From: Verrucomicrobium spinosum DSM 4136 = JCM 18804 | Lineage (GTDB): Bacteria > Verrucomicrobiota > Verrucomicrobiia > Verrucomicrobiales > Verrucomicrobiaceae | NCBI RefSeq assembly: GCF_000172155.1 | Contig: NZ_ABIZ01000001.1 | Span: 7,039,105 to 7,103,104, forward strand | Reading direction: 5' to 3' | Length of the DNA stretch: 64,000 nt | Shown: piece by piece, positions 47,533-56,995 of the stretch | Numbering within the stretch: position 1 is the first letter of the stretch | Layout: each line of letters starts with the position of its first letter | Translations under genes and position numbers: made by a program | The notes under the pieces: generated by a model | Seen by the model: only the letters and a program-made list of their open reading frames with translations | Told to the model about the DNA's origin: nothing | Database searches by the model: none

Positions 47533-47581
47533 GTTTCACGCCGTTTTACCGGCCTTTTCCAACTTTTGATTGACCCTTTCG

Positions 47582-47615
47582 AGGCCGCAGACGCTCCCGT
47601 CTGCGGCCTTTCTGT
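47582..47615 (+). terminator. Intrinsic terminator after the RRM gene
   Basis: A perfect 12-bp stem AGGCCGCAGACG/CGTCTGCGGCCT (47582-47593, 47598-47609) with a CTCC loop, followed by TTCTGTTTT. Confidence 0.92.
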
Positions 47616-48061
47616 TTTGGGGAAAGGCGCTCTTGCGAGCGCGCCCCTCTATATTGCCCCCCCCACCGCTCCCAAACATCGCGAAGCGTCTTGGAGTGCG
47701 GTGGCTAGACACCGTTTTCTGACCGCGACAACGCGTGAACAGCAGCCGCACACCAGCGTAGCCCACAACTCCCGCGAACGCCCGTGCATCGGCCGGATCA
47801 AGAATCAAGCCCCCTCACCTTCCATCGCCCGGCGAAAGCGGCGTCCAGCCGCCAGCACTCCAAGACGCTGCCGCGATTCTTGAGACTGCCCGGTGAATGC
47901 AGTCTCTGGATACAGGAGAATAGCCCCCCTCCCGGCAACCGAAGCGGTCGCCCTACAATCCAAGGTATTTGGCAACGAGTAGAACGATGCAATCTCATGG
48001 GACACTCGCGCCCGGCCCGGCCAGCTGGGCGACAGCTCATGTCTTGCGTCTTCTGTCTCCC
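47616..48061. other. Non-coding interval with a distant inverted repeat
   Basis: 446 bases. AGCGTCTTGGAGTGC (47685-47699) and its exact complement GCACTCCAAGACGCT (47855-47869) flank about 155 bases, which could be a small element or a long-range hairpin. No credible gene. Confidence 0.5.
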
Positions 48062-49234
48062 CTACACCAGACCATCCAGCGCCTGCACCAGATCCAGGCT
48101 CCTGGCATTGGGCAGCACGCCCAGTTCCATCTGATTCATCACATAAGCAAAGGACAATCGCCGCCCTGGATCCCCAAAAGCCAGACTGCCGCCCGCTCCG
48201 GGATGCCCAAAGGCCCGAGGTCCCCGTCCAAACAACTGGCGTAACTTCGTCACTCCATCTTCCGCCACTGGATCCCTCATCACCCCTGGGCCGAACGCCA
48301 TCAGCGTGCACAGGACAGCATCATCCTGTTGGGAAATCGTTTGAGACAGCGAGTGCACCAGGGATTCGCTCACCAAGCGACGCCCTTTCCACACCCCTCC
48401 CTCGGCCAGCATGGCATAAAACGCCGCCAGCGCCCGGGCAGAGCCCACTCCTCCCATGCTCGGATAGCTCCGCTGAAGGGTCTCCGGCTTGTTCATGTCC
48501 TGCACGGCGTTCAATCCGCTCGGGGAGACAAACGTCCGCTGCGTCAGGGTCCCCTTGGTGGAGAACGCCTTCAAAAACGGAGTAGGGGCTTCCCCCGCTT
48601 TGACCCGGCCCGGATAGAGCGTGGCCACCCGCGAGAGCCTGGCCCCAGGCAGGCCAATCCAGAAATCGAGTTCCATCGGATCCCCAATCTTTTCCCGGAA
48701 GTAATGGCCCAGCGTGATGCCCCGCGTGGCGTGCTTGACGATCTCATCCAGCAGAAACCCGAATGTGCGGGCATGATAGCCCTGCGCCGTGCCCGGTGGG
48801 GAACTTGGCACCTGCGCCTCCAACGCAGCCACCACGGCAGAGGCATCCTCAATAGGCACCACACCATCCAGCGCCGAAAGCCCTGCGGTATGGCTGAGGA
48901 GCTGCCGGAAAGTGACCTCCCCCTTTCCACCCCCTGCAAAGGCGGGCCAGAGCTCCACCACGCGCTCATCCAGAGCCAGCCCCGCCTCCTCTAAAGCCAG
49001 CAGACAGGTCACCGCAGCCACCCCTTTGGTGGCACTCCACACGGGGACCAGAGTGTCCGCATCCCAGAGACGGGCACCGCTTCGATCCAAGGCTCCACCG
49101 CTCAGGTTCAACACCTCTTCCCCCTTGTGAAACACGGAGACAGAGGCACCAAGCTCACCCCGTTCGGCAAAGTTCCGCTCGAACAGCGGGCGAAGCGCCT
49201 GGTCCAGACGAACAGAGAGCTGATGATCCCCCAT
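48062..49234 (-). CDS. Serine hydrolase of the class C beta-lactamase / EstB family
   Basis: 390 residues without an obvious signal peptide, so probably a cytoplasmic esterase rather than a periplasmic beta-lactamase. Motifs: nucleophile Ser67 and Lys70 (VWSATKGVAAV), general base Tyr153 (GYHARTFGF) and a late HPGAGG replacing the KTG box, as in EstB-type carboxylesterases. RQLLSHTAGL is the usual family marker. It starts 3 bases after the stop of the small TPR gene and is probably translated with it. Confidence 0.9.
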   Translation of the reverse strand: MGDHQLSVRLDQALRPLFERNFAERGELGASVSVFHKGEEVLNLSGGALDRSGARLWDADTLVPVWSATKGVAAVTCLLALEEAGLALDERVVELWPAFAGGGKGEVTFRQLLSHTAGLSALDGVVPIEDASAVVAALEAQVPSSPPGTAQGYHARTFGFLLDEIVKHATRGITLGHYFREKIGDPMELDFWIGLPGARLSRVATLYPGRVKAGEAPTPFLKAFSTKGTLTQRTFVSPSGLNAVQDMNKPETLQRSYPSMGGVGSARALAAFYAMLAEGGVWKGRRLVSESLVHSLSQTISQQDDAVLCTLMAFGPGVMRDPVAEDGVTKLRQLFGRGPRAFGHPGAGGSLAFGDPGRRLSFAYVMNQMELGVLPNARSLDLVQALDGLV

Positions 49235-49237
49235 GGC

Positions 49238-49708
49238 CTATAACTCGTCCTTGAGGGTGACCAGATCAGGATCCCGCTTGGCCGTCTTCTTGAGGCTGGA
49301 ATCCATTTCAAACGACTTTTCCAGCATGTTCAAAGCCTCGTCACGATTCCCCAGCCGGGCGTGATAGCACCCGATATTGTAGAAATACACCGCCTTGGTC
49401 CGCAGAGAAGGCGGCCCCTTGAGCAACACATTGAGCGCCCCCAGCGTGTTTCCCAGTTCATGGAGGCAGTATGCCTCATGGATGAAGCCGCCGGGCTCCT
49501 CCGGTGCTTCCTGACAGAGGCGCTGGGCCACGCGCAGGGCATCCTCCCAGCGGAGCTGCCCCATCAGGCTCAAGGTCAGGATCTCCAACGCATCCGGCCG
49601 CGCCAGATACTCCCCCGGAAGGTCTTGCAACTCGTGCCAAACAGCTTGGAACATGCCCAACTCCAGGTACCCCTGCGCCGCTAGAATGCTCCGTTCGTAC
49701 CCGTTCAT
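49238..49708 (-). CDS. Small TPR protein
   Basis: 156 residues made of about four tetratricopeptide repeats: YERSILAAQGYLELGMFQA, ALEILTLSLMGQLRWEDAL, FIHEAYCLHELGNTLGAL and YFYNIGCYHARLGNRDEAL. There is no signal or membrane segment. It probably acts as a protein-protein adaptor. It sits directly upstream of the serine hydrolase gene in a two-gene operon and divergent from the nucleotidyltransferase gene, whose start is 78 bases away. Confidence 0.85.
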   Translation of the reverse strand: MNGYERSILAAQGYLELGMFQAVWHELQDLPGEYLARPDALEILTLSLMGQLRWEDALRVAQRLCQEAPEEPGGFIHEAYCLHELGNTLGALNVLLKGPPSLRTKAVYFYNIGCYHARLGNRDEALNMLEKSFEMDSSLKKTAKRDPDLVTLKDEL

Positions 49709-49786
49709 GCCTCAATATAGATGCGAATTCTCTCCGCCACGTTCCATCTGTTTGCAAGCCCCCGCTTGAGATCGTAGTACGAATGC

Positions 49787-50743
49787 ATGACTCAGGCCTT
49801 TGTCTTGGGTGCCGGGCTCGGCACGCGGTTGCGACCGTTGACCGACCAGCTCCCCAAGCCGCTCATCCCCGTTTGCCATCAACCACTCATCTCGCATGCC
49901 TTTGAACACCTGAGGCGGGCGGGAGCGCGGGAGTTCATCGTGAATACGCACCACCTGGCCGGGGCCTACACGAAGGCGTTCCCAGAATCGCAGCATAAGG
50001 GGCTGCCCATCACCTTCCGCCATGAACCTGTCCTGCTCGATACTGCGGGCGGCATTGCCAACATCGCCGACCTGATCCGCGGGGAGTCCTTCGTCGTGTA
50101 CAACGGCGACATCCTGACGGATCTGCCCCTGGCCCCCCTCTGGGAGCACCACCAAGCGTCTGGCAATCTCGTTACCCTCGCGCTTCGCAGTGAGGGTCCC
50201 GGCCAGCACATTGCACGGGACTCCGGGACGGGCCGTCTCACAGACATCCGCAACCTGCTCGGCACCGGGCAGCACGGCACTCACCAGTTCACCGGCATCT
50301 ATGCCGTGCACCCGGCATTCTTGAAGCACCTTACGCCCGGCAAGATCGAATCAGTCATCCCCATCTTCCTCTCGCTCATCCAGTCGGGCACCCCCATCGG
50401 TAGCGTGGTCGTTGACGAGGGTTCGTGGTGGGACCTGGGTGATCGCACTCAGTATCTGGAGGCCCATCGCGCCATCTTTTCAGAGGGAGACACCTTTCCC
50501 GCTTATGCCCCGGAAGCCCGCACCTCTTGGAATCCGGTCCATCCGGACGCGCACGTCCACCCGTCCGCCACCCTCCGGGGATTCAATCTGATCTCCCAGC
50601 AGGCCCAGGTCGGACAAAACGCCGCGCTGGAAGACTGCCTGCTCTGGCCCGGAGCCCGAGTCGCCCCCGGCGCGGTGCTGCGACGTTGCATCGTACGCAG
50701 CGGCATGGAGGCCAATGGTGAATTGGCCAACACCGATGTCTAA
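49787..50743 (+). CDS. murU: Sugar-phosphate nucleotidyltransferase, MurU-like
   Basis: 318 residues. The nucleotide-binding signature is AGLGTRLRPLTDQLPKPLIPV, with YNGDILTDL for metal binding. The C-terminal ~75 residues form a short left-handed beta-helix (VHPSATLRGFNLISQQAQVGQ). Such enzymes activate sugar-1-phosphates with UTP or GTP. The next gene is an AmgK-like kinase; in Pseudomonas AmgK phosphorylates MurNAc at C1 and MurU makes UDP-MurNAc, bypassing early peptidoglycan synthesis. The pair supports this role, but a mannose-1-phosphate guanylyltransferase is possible. The beta-helix tail is longer than in Pseudomonas MurU. Confidence 0.75.
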   Translation: MTQAFVLGAGLGTRLRPLTDQLPKPLIPVCHQPLISHAFEHLRRAGAREFIVNTHHLAGAYTKAFPESQHKGLPITFRHEPVLLDTAGGIANIADLIRGESFVVYNGDILTDLPLAPLWEHHQASGNLVTLALRSEGPGQHIARDSGTGRLTDIRNLLGTGQHGTHQFTGIYAVHPAFLKHLTPGKIESVIPIFLSLIQSGTPIGSVVVDEGSWWDLGDRTQYLEAHRAIFSEGDTFPAYAPEARTSWNPVHPDAHVHPSATLRGFNLISQQAQVGQNAALEDCLLWPGARVAPGAVLRRCIVRSGMEANGELANTDV

Positions 50744-50816
50744 CCTCTGAAGGCCCGCCCCGGGTGCAGACCGTGCTTGCAATCCGCTCCAGACTGCCGA
50801 AAACTCCGCGCCCCTG

Positions 50817-51809
50817 ATGCTCACGGACCCTCAACTTCTCGAACTGACCGCCACCCAACTTCCGGGATGGCCCAAGGCCGTTCGCCTGGATGCCATCCTC
50901 AAGGGCGGGTCCGACCGGCTGTACTACCGTGTACAATTCGAGAACCCGGCGGAGTCGGGCGTGATCCTCATGGTCTACACCTTGGCACGGCCGGACAATC
51001 CCCGCTTTGTCCCGGCCACGCGCCGCCTGGAAAAACTGGGCATTCACGTCCCACACATCTTTGCGCATGACACCGAGAACCTGTGCGTTTGGCTGGAGGA
51101 TCTTGGGCATGTGGATCTGCATTCCTTCCGGGAGCAGTGTTGGGAAACCCGCCGCCCCCTCTACGAATCCACCCTGAAAGAGGCGGCCAAGCTCCACAAT
51201 GTGGATGCCGGTGCCCTGAGCGCCGAGGATATCGCGGAAATGGAGCTGTGCTTCGATGACCGGCTCTATGAGTGGGAGCAGAACTATTTCCTCAACCACT
51301 ACGTGCAGGGCCTGCTGGGCAAAGACCCCGCCAGTGCCGGTCTGGAAGGGACTCACGAAGCGCTGAAAACACTCCGCGACCACCTGGCGAGTCTCCCCCG
51401 CGGCCTCGTCCATCGCGATTTCCAGAGTCAAAACGTGCTCATACGGGAGGGCTCTGCCTGGTTGATCGACTATCAAGGGGTGCGCCCTGGCCTGGCCGAA
51501 TACGACCTCGCCTCCCTCCTGCTGGATCCCTATGTGGAGCTCTCAGAAAATGAGCGCGAAGCCCTGCTCACCTGGTACGCCCAGCACACCGGGCGAGATT
51601 TAGGAGAGCTCCGCCAGACCTACCAGCTCTGCGCTGCTCAAAGGCTTATGCAGGCCATCGGGGCCTACGCCAATCTCAGTCGCAATCTGGGCAAACCCCA
51701 TTTTGAGCAGCACATTCCCGTCGCGCTGGACCGTCTGCGTGACATTTGCGACAGCCACCCGCTCCTCGCCCCCGTGGCTGCCCTGACACGGCTCAATGGT
51801 GCCCACTGA
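50817..51809 (+). CDS. amgK: AmgK-like anomeric sugar kinase (APH fold)
   Basis: 330 residues. Aminoglycoside-phosphotransferase fold with an N-terminal lobe carrying GGSDRLYYRV, catalytic loop LVHRDFQSQNVLI and metal-binding IDYQGVRPGLAEYDLASLLLDPY, both very similar to AmgK. It should phosphorylate MurNAc (and GlcNAc) released from wall recycling. It lies 73 bases after the MurU-like gene. A maltokinase (Pep2/Mak) would also have this fold and would make sense before glgE, but those are longer and differ in the N-lobe, and the partner gene favours AmgK. Confidence 0.75.
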   Translation: MLTDPQLLELTATQLPGWPKAVRLDAILKGGSDRLYYRVQFENPAESGVILMVYTLARPDNPRFVPATRRLEKLGIHVPHIFAHDTENLCVWLEDLGHVDLHSFREQCWETRRPLYESTLKEAAKLHNVDAGALSAEDIAEMELCFDDRLYEWEQNYFLNHYVQGLLGKDPASAGLEGTHEALKTLRDHLASLPRGLVHRDFQSQNVLIREGSAWLIDYQGVRPGLAEYDLASLLLDPYVELSENEREALLTWYAQHTGRDLGELRQTYQLCAAQRLMQAIGAYANLSRNLGKPHFEQHIPVALDRLRDICDSHPLLAPVAALTRLNGAH

Positions 51810-51914
51810 CGCGCATCCGATGATGCCCAAAAGGCGCACGAAGAGAGACCACAAAGCCTTTGCTTTGCCACGTCTCATGTGTCCTTGTGAGGGGTCAGCC
51901 TCTGACCACTTCTC

Positions 51915-53876
51915 ATGGAACCGAAGCATGCCCACGCTCCAACCGTCACGATTGAGAATTTCCACCCGTCATTGGGTGCCTCCAACTATCTGATCAAACG
52001 GGTGATCAACGAGCCATTGGACGTCTATGCCGATGCGTTTACCGACGGCCACGTCATCATGTGCACTCTGTTGAAGTGGCACAAAATCGGTGACGCGCAC
52101 TGGTCGGAGGCTCCCATGCGTCCTCAGGAGAACGACCGCTGGCAGGGCCGCTGCAGTTTCCCCTCTGCCGGACGCTGGGAATACGCTGTGGAGTCTTGGG
52201 CCGACTCCTGGCTGACCTGGCGGAAACACTTCAAAGCCAAGTTTGACGCCAGCGATCCGGAGCTTCGTATTGAGGCACGGGAAGGGGCCAAACTGCTGGA
52301 ACAGACCGCCCGCCGGGCCCGCACAGCCGGAGCCAGCTCCTCCTCCATGGAGTTGTTGGAACTCGCTGACATGCTGCGCCGCCTGCCCCCTGGGGAGTTG
52401 ATTGATGTGATCATGGGCGATGACCTTCAGCTCATCATGGAACGCTTCCCCGACCGCTCACTGAGCACCACATCCCAGGTTTTTCAGGTGGTGGTGGAGC
52501 GCGAGCGCGCCCGTTTTTCTGCATGGTATGAGTTTTTCCCGCGCAGCGCAGAGGGCCGGGCGGACCGCCACAGCACCTTCCGCGACTGTCTGGCGCGACT
52601 CGACGATGCCAAGTCGATGGGCTTCGATGTGATTTACTTCCCGCCGATTCATCCCATCGGCGTCACCCATCGCAAAGGAAAGAACAACACCCTCGTCGCC
52701 CACCCGGGTGACGTGGGCTCGCCCTGGGCCATTGGCTCCTCGCATGGTGGCCATCGGGCGGTGGAACCCGCCTTGGGCACCGTGGAGGACTTTGAATGGC
52801 TGGTCGGAGAGGCCCGCCAGCGCGGGCTGGAGATCGCCCTGGACTTTGCCATCAACTGTTCGCCGGACCACCCGTATGTGAAAGAGCATCCGGGCTGGTT
52901 CCACCAGCGTGAAGACGGCTCAATCCGCTATGCGGAGAACCCTCCAAAGAAGTACCAGGACATCTACCCCATCAACTTCCACTGCGAAGACTGGAAATCG
53001 CTGTGGCGGGAGCTCATTGATGTCGTGCTCTTCTGGGTGGAGCGGGGAGTGAAGATTTTCCGCGTGGACAACCCGCACACCAAGCCCGTCTCCTTCTGGG
53101 AGGTGCTGATTGCAGAAGTGCAGGCCAAGGATCCGGATGTGATTTTCCTGGCTGAGGCATTCACCAAACCCCGCATGATGCAGGGCTTGGGCAAGATCGG
53201 CTTCAGCCAGAGCTACACCTACTTCACCTGGCGTGAGAGCAAGCATGAGCTCACCGAGTACGCCAATGAGCTGACCCTGGGTGACATGCGCTGGTACTAC
53301 CGGGGCAATTTCTGGCCCAACACCCCGGACATCCTGCCGCATCACCTGCAGAATGCGGGTGCCCCCAGCTTCAAACTCCGCGCCGCCCTGGCCGCCCTGC
53401 TGGTACCCAGCTGGGGCATCTACAGCGGCTATGAGCTCTGCGAAAACCAGCCGCTGGCAGGTCGCGAAGAATATCTGGACTCTGAAAAGTATGAGGTCAA
53501 GGGACGGGACTGGAACGCCCCCGGGAACATCAAAGGGTTTATCCGCGAACTCAACCGCGCACGCCAGGAAAACCGGGCTCTGCAGCTCTATGACAACCTG
53601 AAGTTCCACCACTGCGGGCACGATCAGATCATCGTGTTCAGCAAGGTGACTTCAGACTTCAACAACCGAGTGCTCGCCATCATCAACCTCAGTCCGCACG
53701 ACACAGCCTCAGCCATGGTGGATCTGGACATGGGAGCCCTCGGCCTGCCACATGATGCAAGCTACCGGGTGCGAGATCTCATCCATGGCGGCGGCTACCA
53801 GTGGCACGGCTCCTCGAACTTCGTCAGCCTCGATCCCCGGGGCACGTTCATGCATCTGTTCCTCATCGAACCCTGA
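51915..53876 (+). CDS. glgE: Alpha-1,4-glucan:maltose-1-phosphate maltosyltransferase
   Basis: 653 residues, the normal GlgE length. It adds maltose from maltose-1-phosphate to glucan. The N-terminal domain (to about 190) is followed by the GH13_3 barrel: FPPIHPIGVTHRKGKNN, the nucleophile Asp385 in IFRVDNPHTKP and the acid Glu414 in FLAEAFTKP, spaced 29 residues apart as in the Streptomyces enzyme. The pathway also needs TreS and maltokinase, neither of which is seen here. With glgX at 16 kb the window holds both a build and a debranch step of glucan metabolism. It starts 105 bases after the kinase gene. Confidence 0.95.
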   Translation: MEPKHAHAPTVTIENFHPSLGASNYLIKRVINEPLDVYADAFTDGHVIMCTLLKWHKIGDAHWSEAPMRPQENDRWQGRCSFPSAGRWEYAVESWADSWLTWRKHFKAKFDASDPELRIEAREGAKLLEQTARRARTAGASSSSMELLELADMLRRLPPGELIDVIMGDDLQLIMERFPDRSLSTTSQVFQVVVERERARFSAWYEFFPRSAEGRADRHSTFRDCLARLDDAKSMGFDVIYFPPIHPIGVTHRKGKNNTLVAHPGDVGSPWAIGSSHGGHRAVEPALGTVEDFEWLVGEARQRGLEIALDFAINCSPDHPYVKEHPGWFHQREDGSIRYAENPPKKYQDIYPINFHCEDWKSLWRELIDVVLFWVERGVKIFRVDNPHTKPVSFWEVLIAEVQAKDPDVIFLAEAFTKPRMMQGLGKIGFSQSYTYFTWRESKHELTEYANELTLGDMRWYYRGNFWPNTPDILPHHLQNAGAPSFKLRAALAALLVPSWGIYSGYELCENQPLAGREEYLDSEKYEVKGRDWNAPGNIKGFIRELNRARQENRALQLYDNLKFHHCGHDQIIVFSKVTSDFNNRVLAIINLSPHDTASAMVDLDMGALGLPHDASYRVRDLIHGGGYQWHGSSNFVSLDPRGTFMHLFLIEP

Positions 53877-53902
53877 TCCCGGCCTCCACAAGCCCCGATT
53901 TC

Positions 53903-55153
53903 ATGAACCCTGTCCGCCTGATCCTGCTCCTCGCCGCCATCGGCAGCAGCCTTGCCTGGCTCTACGTCGGTGGCGGGCGGGGCCAGTTTCCGGAGGTGGA
54001 CCCCTGGTACCTGGACTTCCTGGTGGCCAACACGCGCAACAAGGACTCCGAAGCATCCCAGTCCCTCTCCAGCGATGTGGTGCTCGTCCAGTTCCGCGAA
54101 GATGAAAAGGCCGAGTACAGCGCCTGGCCGCCTGCCCCGCTGGACTACATCATGGCGATGAAGCGAATCGCACACCACGAGCCCGAAGTGGTGGCCTTTG
54201 CCGACAGCCTCCACTGGGACAACGAAACACCCGAGTTCGTCCTGCCCTTGCGTCAGACATTGGTGGCGCAGCCTTCGGTGGTCTTTGGGTTTGAAGTATC
54301 GAGCTCAGATGCCGAAACCGCGGTCCTCACTCCAGAGACCAAGACCTTCCTAGAGGCTGAAATGCCTTCCATGGGCGAAGCAGAGGATTCCATCGCAACC
54401 ATGCCAACCTTCAACCAGGTGGTGGCCATCCCCTCCAAGACGCTCCGCGTGGTAGGACAGATGGGAATCGCTTCCATTGCCGGTACCAGCAACACGCCAG
54501 AAGGCAGTGTGCCCCTCCTGGCCCGGTACGGGTCGAAGATCGTCCCCACCGTCGCAGCCCAGGCCGTCACCCTGTACCGCCGCATCCCCTACTCCGTCAT
54601 GCGGCTGCGCCTCGGTGCAGGTGCCCGGCTCAGCTTGGGCGACCGTTATGTGATCCCCCTCGATCGCACCGCCTCCGTGCGGGTACCTAAGGAGGTCTCC
54701 GTGCCGATCGTGAACGCTCTTGACCTGCTCACTCCAGAACTCGGGGTGCCGTCTGAGGCAGTGAACAAGGAGGCCCTGGGAAAGAAAAAGATCATCGTCA
54801 TCTCCCACACCCAGGCTGGCGCAGAAGAGGCCCGCACCATTGCGGCGGCCCTCTCCGCCCCCGCTTACCACCAGGCTTCCCAGCGGTGGGAGTGGGTGGT
54901 CGCAGGCTTCACCACTCTGCTCGCCATCTGGCAGGCACGCCAGGGCCGCCTGGGTTCACTGGTTTTCGGTTTCGCCATCGTGGTGCTTTGCGTGGGCACA
55001 GGCATTCTGGTTTTTCAGACAAGCCTCCTCTGGTGCTCCCCCCTCCCGGTGCTTGCGGCCATTGCCCCCAGCACACTGTGCTGTTTCCTGTGGCCACACC
55101 GGAAAGCACCACGCCAGGAAGAAATTCAGCCAGTCGAACCGCAGCCCGCCTGA
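53903..55153 (+). CDS. CHASE2-like extracytoplasmic sensor membrane protein
   Basis: 416 residues. The N-terminal helix (VRLILLLAAIGSSLAWLYV) precedes an extracytoplasmic domain (residues about 25-330) with CHASE2-like features (VVLVQFREDEKAEYSAWPPAPLDYIMAMKRI; NRT- and P-rich loops). Three C-terminal membrane segments follow (WVVAGFTTLLAIW, LVFGFAIVVLCVGTGILVF, PLPVLAAIAPSTLCCFL). Unlike most CHASE2 proteins it lacks a kinase or cyclase output domain and ends in a short tail. It may work with a separate output protein. It lies 26 bases after glgE, probably in one transcript. Confidence 0.7.
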   Translation: MNPVRLILLLAAIGSSLAWLYVGGGRGQFPEVDPWYLDFLVANTRNKDSEASQSLSSDVVLVQFREDEKAEYSAWPPAPLDYIMAMKRIAHHEPEVVAFADSLHWDNETPEFVLPLRQTLVAQPSVVFGFEVSSSDAETAVLTPETKTFLEAEMPSMGEAEDSIATMPTFNQVVAIPSKTLRVVGQMGIASIAGTSNTPEGSVPLLARYGSKIVPTVAAQAVTLYRRIPYSVMRLRLGAGARLSLGDRYVIPLDRTASVRVPKEVSVPIVNALDLLTPELGVPSEAVNKEALGKKKIIVISHTQAGAEEARTIAAALSAPAYHQASQRWEWVVAGFTTLLAIWQARQGRLGSLVFGFAIVVLCVGTGILVFQTSLLWCSPLPVLAAIAPSTLCCFLWPHRKAPRQEEIQPVEPQPA

Positions 55154-55253
55154 TCGCCAGACAGGAATGCTCCTTGCCAAGCCCTTCTTTTTCCGGTAGC
55201 GAGAACTGCACGGATCGATTTTCCCGCAGTACCTCAGTTTTTTGCTTTATCAC

Positions 55254-56609
55254 ATGACCTTTCGCAGTCTGTTGCGCCGCAGGGAGATTGGCGCCAATTC
55301 GTATCTCATCGAGAACGGCCGCCAGCGCATTATTCTCGACGCTGGGGCCCACCCCAAGGAAAAAGGTCACGATTCGCTGCCCAATTTCAATTCGGTGCCT
55401 CATGACACCGTGAACTCCATACTGGTCACACACGCGCACCACGACCACATCGGTGCCCTGCCCGTGCTTCAACGCCGCCAGCCGCGTACACCCGTTTATA
55501 TGACAGAGCCCACGGGAGAAGTGGGCGCAGCCATGCTGCACAACTCTGTGAACGTGATGACCCGCCAGCGGGAGGAGCAGGGCATTCATGAGTACCCGCT
55601 CTTCACCCACAAGGAGATCGACGGCATCAAAGGCCGCTGGAATTACCGCGATCTGCGCCGCCCATTCCTTCTGCCGGATTCTGAGGTGGAATGCACCTTC
55701 TTTGACGCGGGCCACATCATCGGCTCCGCCGGCATCATGATCAGGCACGAGGGGAAGACCGCGTTTTACACAGGGGACGTGAACTTTGAATCCCAGACGA
55801 TTGCCCGGGAGGCAGATTTCCCCACGACTGGCATTGACACCCTGATCATTGAAACGACCCGGGGCGACTTCCAGCGACCAGCCGACTTTTCCCGCAAGGC
55901 GGAAAAGGAACGTCTCGCCCAGGTGATCCGTGAGACTTTTGACAAGGGTGGCGCAGTGATGATCCCCGTCTTCGCCCTCGGCAAATCCCAGGAACTCCTG
56001 GTGATGCTGCATGAGCTGCACCAGATGGATTTGATCCCGAACGCCCCGGTTTTCATCGGCGGACTTAGCACGAAGATGACCGTTCTGTACGACAGCTACG
56101 CCAGCAAAACCCGGCGCAGTTATGAGGGGTTCCGCATTCTGGAAGACATGGACACACTCGTGGCCCCGCGTAAGCGCCGCAAGGAACTGCTCTACAACCC
56201 CCGGACCATCTACGCCCTCTCCAGCGGCATGATGAGCGAAGGCACGACCTCCAACCAGTTCGCAATGCGGTTCATGGATAATCCCAAGAACACGATAGCG
56301 TTCGTGGGCTACACAGACCCCGCCACCCCGGGCTATCGCATCCGGAACGCGAAACAGGGTGAAAAGATCAAACTCGATTCCCAGCTTCCCGAGGTGCCCC
56401 TTCTCTGCCGGGTGGCCAGCTTTGACTTCAGCGCCCACGCGGTGCGGGAGGACATCGTCTCCTACGTGACCAAGGTCAGCCCGCGCAAAGTGCTCCTCGT
56501 CCATGGTGATGCACCCGCTCAAGCCTGGTTCCACCAGACGCTCTCAGCCGCGCTTCCTCAGAGCGAAATCATCTCCCCTGAACCGGGCGAGACCATCAGC
56601 CTTTGGTAG
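55254..56609 (+). CDS. Metallo-beta-lactamase / beta-CASP RNA-processing enzyme
   Basis: 451 residues from ATG 55254; TTG 55242 is less likely. The zinc motif VTHAHHDHIGALP (His60, 62, 65 and Asp64), FFDAGHIIGSAGI and YTGDVN build the metallo-beta-lactamase site. The beta-CASP insert (VFALGKSQELLVMLHELH, SSGMMSEGT) and the C-terminal SFDFSAHA (the motif C His region) place it in the CPSF73/YsgI-type RNA-cutting group rather than DNA ligation or drug resistance. It probably matures or degrades RNA. There is a gap of 100 bases after the CHASE2-like gene. Confidence 0.9.
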   Translation: MTFRSLLRRREIGANSYLIENGRQRIILDAGAHPKEKGHDSLPNFNSVPHDTVNSILVTHAHHDHIGALPVLQRRQPRTPVYMTEPTGEVGAAMLHNSVNVMTRQREEQGIHEYPLFTHKEIDGIKGRWNYRDLRRPFLLPDSEVECTFFDAGHIIGSAGIMIRHEGKTAFYTGDVNFESQTIAREADFPTTGIDTLIIETTRGDFQRPADFSRKAEKERLAQVIRETFDKGGAVMIPVFALGKSQELLVMLHELHQMDLIPNAPVFIGGLSTKMTVLYDSYASKTRRSYEGFRILEDMDTLVAPRKRRKELLYNPRTIYALSSGMMSEGTTSNQFAMRFMDNPKNTIAFVGYTDPATPGYRIRNAKQGEKIKLDSQLPEVPLLCRVASFDFSAHAVREDIVSYVTKVSPRKVLLVHGDAPAQAWFHQTLSAALPQSEIISPEPGETISLW

Positions 56610-56995
56610 GGCCATGGGGTCATCCTGTGGATGGGCGCAGTGATGTGACAGCGAATGCCCACAATGAAGGCCAACCGGTGCGTCCCCTCTCGCACTTTCC
56701 TTTCTCGAAATATCGCTTCAGCTCAACATGAGAGGACGGTTTGCGCCCTGATCAACCGCCACAGGCCGCCGGATGGAGGAATGTTATTTCATCGATAACA
56801 GCTCCCGCCCATTACCCCTTGCGGCCTGCCGCTGGCATTTGGCGGCTGCCCGCTCCCCTCCCCACGCCGGTTGTGCTTGAGGGACAATCCGCCCTCCTTG
56901 GACTCTCGCATTTTTTGAGGCGTTGCGAAACTACCAAAGAAAAAGGGCGGCTCACGGACCGCCCTTTTTAGTAATCTTGTTCTGTCCCGCCAGGA
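56610..56995. other. Interval between convergent genes, mostly featureless
   Basis: Apart from the terminator at 56941-56970 I see nothing in these 386 bases. A short stretch near 56790-56880 is C/G-rich without a credible frame. Confidence 0.45.
56941..56970. terminator. Bidirectional intrinsic terminator
   Basis: The stem AAAAGGGCGG/CCGCCCTTTT (56941-56950, 56959-56968) has an 8-base loop with A and T tracts on both outer sides, so it can serve both convergent genes (ends 56609 and 56996). Confidence 0.9.

Noticed and set aside
48062-49234. Beta-lactamase resistance gene
   Set aside because: No signal peptide and HPGAGG in place of KTG indicate an EstB-type esterase or peptidase relative.
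50817-51809. Antibiotic (aminoglycoside) phosphotransferase
   Set aside because: The fold is shared, but the HRDFQSQNVLI and IDYQG motifs and the adjacent MurU-like gene point to a sugar kinase.
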